DNA from: Saccoglossus kowalevskii
Lineage: Eukaryota > Hemichordata > Enteropneusta > Harrimaniidae
Reading direction: 5' to 3'
Length of the DNA: 10,064 nucleotides
NCBI RefSeq assembly: GCF_000003605.2
Contig: NW_003129386.1
Coordinates: 42,379-52,442 of the forward strand
Under the pieces are notes generated by a model. That model was not told the origin of the DNA. It was given only the letters and a program-made list of their open reading frames with translations, and searched no databases. This document shows positions 7,702 through 10,064 of the stretch, piece after piece (position 1 is the stretch's first letter; each line of letters starts with the position of its first letter). Position numbers and translations under genes: made by a program.

Positions 7702-7815
7702 CGGTGGTCGTCGCACCACGTCCTGTTCGATATGGTACTCATAGCGACGTACACAACGCGTGTAAAATACATTGTTTATTTACATGAAATTCGAACACGT
7801 TTTCAAGTTTGCGAC
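7702..7815. repeat. Short interspersed repeat, copy A
   Basis: It shares about 95 bp with copy B 311-312 bp downstream: GGTGGTCGTCG, CTGTTCGATATGG, TAGCGACGTA, CAACGCGTGTAAAATACATT, GTTT and ATTCGAA are kept in order. A mini hairpin GTGGT/ACCAC lies at the left end (7704-7719). The right end fades after TTCGAACACG at about 7799, with a weaker match up to TTTGCGAC at 7815. Confidence 0.75.
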
Positions 7816-8011
7816 TTTTTCATCACGATATTCCACTAAATGCTATTGTATGTGCATGCACACAATATTTAAAGTGAAATTTTAAGAATTAATCTCAGTG
7901 TTGTGTTGAGCTAGTATAAGTACATGTAATATAATAGTTAAAACAGAATAGTTTGCCATTCCTGATTGAAGTATTGACATATGTTGTAGCTTAAATGTGT
8001 ATTTATTAAAG

Positions 8012-8127
8012 GGTGGCAGTCGTCGCGTCGTGTTCTGTTCGATATGGGACTAATAGCGACGTATACAACGCGTGTAAAATACATTGTTTGTTTTCATGAA
8101 TTCGAAGACACGCTGTCAGCGACCACC
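8012..8127. repeat. Short interspersed repeat, copy B, with inverted ends
   Basis: This is the most complete copy. It starts GGTGGCAGTCGTCG and ends CAGCGACCACC. Reverse-complemented, the right end (GGTGGTCGCTG) matches the left end of copy A (GGTGGTCGTCG), and TTCGA follows some 20 bases inside each end. It therefore looks like a ~116-bp MITE with degenerate terminal inverted repeats. Coding capacity is absent. Confidence 0.65.
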
Positions 8128-8511
8128 TTCATTCAACATAATGTGCTCTGTTATATGTTCATTTGTCGGAATTTGCATAAATTAAAACTTGAACATTTCC
8201 ACTGTATTTCAATAATACCTTATATTCATTTACGTAATACAGTTTGGCCATTATTAACTGTGTGCCAATTGTCATGTGTGGCTTATCCCCATTCTCCTTC
8301 CCAGTGATCATTGCGGCCAGAACACCGAAAGTATACATTCGTCGAAATAGAACTCTGCCTGGGAGATTGGCTCATCCTGTGCCAATTGGGTTTGGATCAA
8401 ATGGATTGATAATAAGCACGTTTGTATTGTCATGTATTGTCATGTTCTGATTGTTATTTTTAAAGCAATATTATGTAATAAGGTCAAAAACGACTACATA
8501 ATATATTAAAT
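8128..8511. other. Intergenic; contains an open stretch of unknown meaning at 8303-8450
   Basis: A strong acceptor-like tract, CCATTCTCCTTCCCAG (ending at 8302), precedes plus-strand sequence open to a TGA at 8448-8450 and reading IIAARTPKVYIRRNRTLPGR then LAHPVPIGFGSNG. The other strand is open through part of it as well (VLFRRMYTFGVLAAMITGKE). I recognise neither, and there is no clear donor or upstream exon, so no gene is called. Confidence 0.3.
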
Positions 8512-8566
8512 GGTTGGCCTAGTTTTATTTACAGAAGATCTCGAACACTCGACTGTCGCCGACCAA
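8512..8566. repeat. Short interspersed repeat, copy C, right half only
   Basis: GTTTTATTTACAGAAGATCT then CGAACACTCGACTGTCGCCG ACCA corresponds to GTTTATTTACATGAAATTCG AACACG of copy A and to the right terminus TTCGAAGACACGCTGTCAGC GACCACC of copy B. The left half (the GATATGG and AACGCGTG blocks) is missing, so this is a truncated or more diverged member. Confidence 0.5.
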
Positions 8567-9039
8567 TGCATGAATTTAGTACGTATCTCTGGTACAACCA
8601 GTTCGTGCATACTGTAAAAATGAAGACGCGATATATTTAAACACAAGTGCGATTACAATTAAGTGAGTCAAACGAATCTAACATCTCAAGTCGGTAATGT
8701 GCTTCATTTCAGTTTATATCGGTTTGCTAAAGCTCATCGTAGAGGGCGTTGATACATATCATTACTCGCTTGACAAGTGATATGCAGATTGGACATAAGG
8801 TAGTATACGTACACCTTGGCACCCCGCCAAAACTTTATATATCGATAAATAAAAACCTAAGAATGAAATAAACAGCAATATACCTCAGTCTGATGCGTTC
8901 TCCCCGTTTATCGGATGCAGATAAACCGAGAGATTAATTTATTTTGTTAATTTTTGTATAAATGCACCGTGACGACGTAATGTTGAATGTATTCACAATC
9001 AGTCTTACATGTAATACATGTATTCTGATAATATACAGT
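8567..9039. other. Intergenic DNA with two small hairpins
   Basis: CATATCA/TGATATG face each other at 8755-8761 and 8778-8784; GTTTATC/GATAAAC face each other at 8906-8912 and 8920-8926. No coding or RNA gene could be supported. Confidence 0.55.
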
Positions 9040-9080
9040 GCAGTTGTGCTGTTATACAACAGTTTGTGTGCCAGTTACCA

Positions 9081-9285
9081 TTATTATGCAACACCTTGTG
9101 CCGAGACAACGTTATCATGTAACAGTTTGCCTTTACAAACACCGTTAATATACATTTGCATTTGTGTTTACAAGCTGTTATTATGCAACACCTTGTGCCG
9201 AGACAACGTTATCATGTAACAGTTTGCCTTTACAAACACCGTTAATATACATCTGCATTTGTGTTTACAAGCTGTTATTATGCAG
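9081..9285. repeat. 97-bp higher-order tandem duplication inside the satellite
   Basis: 9081-9177 and 9178-9274 differ at one base (ATTTGC versus ATCTGC), and the first bases of a third copy follow to about 9285. Each 97-mer is three satellite subunits of 31, 33 and 33 bp, which begin GTTATTATGC, GTTATCATGT and GTTAATATAC when the repeat is phased at GTTA. Confidence 0.93.
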
Positions 9286-9335
9286 TAGGTTCCTTACACA
9301 GTCATCATCTAGCAATTTGTGTGTTTAAAAACACC

Positions 9336-9475
9336 GTTATTATGCATCAGTTTGTGTGTTTAAAAACACCGTTATTATGCATCAGTTTGTGTGTTTAAAA
9401 ACACCGTTATTATGCATCAGTTTGTGTGTTTAAAAACACCGTTATTATGCATCAGTTTGTGTGTTTAAAAACACC
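9336..9475. repeat. Four identical 35-bp satellite units
   Basis: Units at 9336, 9371, 9406 and 9441 are identical (GTTATTATGCATCAGTTTGT then GTGTTTAAAAACACC). A fifth at 9476-9510 has two changes (ACAAACATC), and the 35-bp unit at 9301-9335 is a diverged neighbour. The local homogeneity shows recent expansion in an old array. Confidence 0.95.
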
Positions 9476-9822
9476 GTTATTATGCATCAGTTTGTGTGTT
9501 TACAAACATCGATATTATACAACAGTTTGTGTGCAAGGACACCAATATCTCATAGTAGTATGTGTGTTTACAGTTATCATGTAAATTTGTGTTGACAAAC
9601 ACCTTTATTATGCTACATTTTGTGTGTTTAGACAATATTATCAACAGTTTGTGAGTTTAGAGTTGTCATGCAACAGTTTGTGTTTACAAAAAAACATTAT
9701 CAAGGAACAGATTGTGTGTTTACAGACACCGATATTATGCAATAGCTTATGTGTTCACAAACAACGTTATTATACAACAATTCAAGGACACATTATATCA
9801 TTATAGTATGTGCTGTTGTCAT

Positions 9823-10064
9823 TACGAACCCTGTAGTTATATGAATATATGAATTAATGCCAAGTTAAATCCCTCTATGATATATGCAGATTGATCTATC
9901 AGCCGGTTGTGTAATGATAAGAAAAACAGCCTGCAAAGTTGTGAAAACGATTGAAAAGTTGGTTGGTTCCTTGTATATTTGACCTAAGTCATTGTCATAT
10001 CGAACCCAGGAGTTATGTAGTTGCAAGAAAAAAATTAAAAAAAGCTAAGTTAAAGCCCTATACT
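9823..10064. other. Right edge of window; nothing recognised
   Basis: AT-rich sequence beyond the satellite. No ORF, hairpin or tandem repeat of note. Confidence 0.6.

Larger units (their letters stand above)
9040..9822. repeat. Diverged 31-35-bp satellite array
   Basis: Units built on GTTATTATGCA(A/T)CAGTTTGT GTGTTTACAAACACC run through the whole stretch with varying divergence and small deletions. It contains a 97-bp higher-order duplication (9081-9274) and four perfect 35-bp units (9336-9475). Most units carry the dyad GTGTTT-NN-AAACAC. The open stretches at 8962-9219 and 9624-9806 are by-products of the repeat and not genes. Confidence 0.88.

Noticed and set aside
8044-8307. 87-codon plus-strand open stretch
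   Set aside because: It starts inside repeat copy B, has no recognised domain and is cysteine and histidine rich in the manner of AT-rich noncoding sequence.
9040-9822. CRISPR-like reading of the 35-bp repeats with internal dyads
   Set aside because: The whole 35-bp period repeats with no variable spacers; it is a satellite.

Overview
The window looks like AT-rich nuclear DNA from an animal, probably a marine invertebrate. Evidence: one spliced gene with GT-AG introns of 1-3 kb, no operons or bacterial-style ORFs, and many short non-autonomous transposons, fold-back repeats and tandem arrays. The phylum (mollusc, hemichordate, echinoderm, cephalochordate) cannot be decided from the sequence.

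The only gene I can establish is the 5' part of RRP1 (Nop52 family; nucleolar 60S ribosome biogenesis factor) on the minus strand. Four coding exons were recovered by reading the minus strand: 6703-6838, 3282-3422, 2223-2308 and 969-1030. They join in compatible phases (1, 1, 0, then 2 at the end of exon 4), all junctions are GT-AG, and they encode the first 141 residues colinearly with animal RRP1 proteins. The rest of the gene should lie left of the window. The start codon has a Kozak-like context and an in-frame upstream stop.

The standout feature is a 38-bp minisatellite (1647-2236, about 15.5 units) at the start of intron 3. Its unit contains the last 14 coding bases of exon 3 and its 5' splice site, so the gene's real donor is the first of about 15 tandem consensus donors in the sense orientation. 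The units next to the exon are the most uniform. Seven of them also have TTTAG immediately before a 15-nt in-frame segment, so each resembles a micro-exon.

The introns also carry a TTAA-flanked inverted-repeat element (2577-3125) whose right end is part of a perfect 52-bp tandem duplication. Intron 1 holds a GC-tipped terminal-inverted-repeat element (3844-4528) and a fold-back element (5615-5793). The left edge (1-509) has a composite repeat with two diverged ~100-bp units, an 8-bp tandem run and two hairpins, presumably in intron 4.

Upstream of RRP1 (6839-10064) I find no convincing second gene. It contains the promoter region, a 24-bp perfect palindrome, three related copies of a short interspersed repeat (about 7702-8567), an unidentified open stretch at 8303-8450, and a 31-35-bp satellite (about 9040-9822) with four perfect 35-bp units and a 97-bp higher-order duplication.
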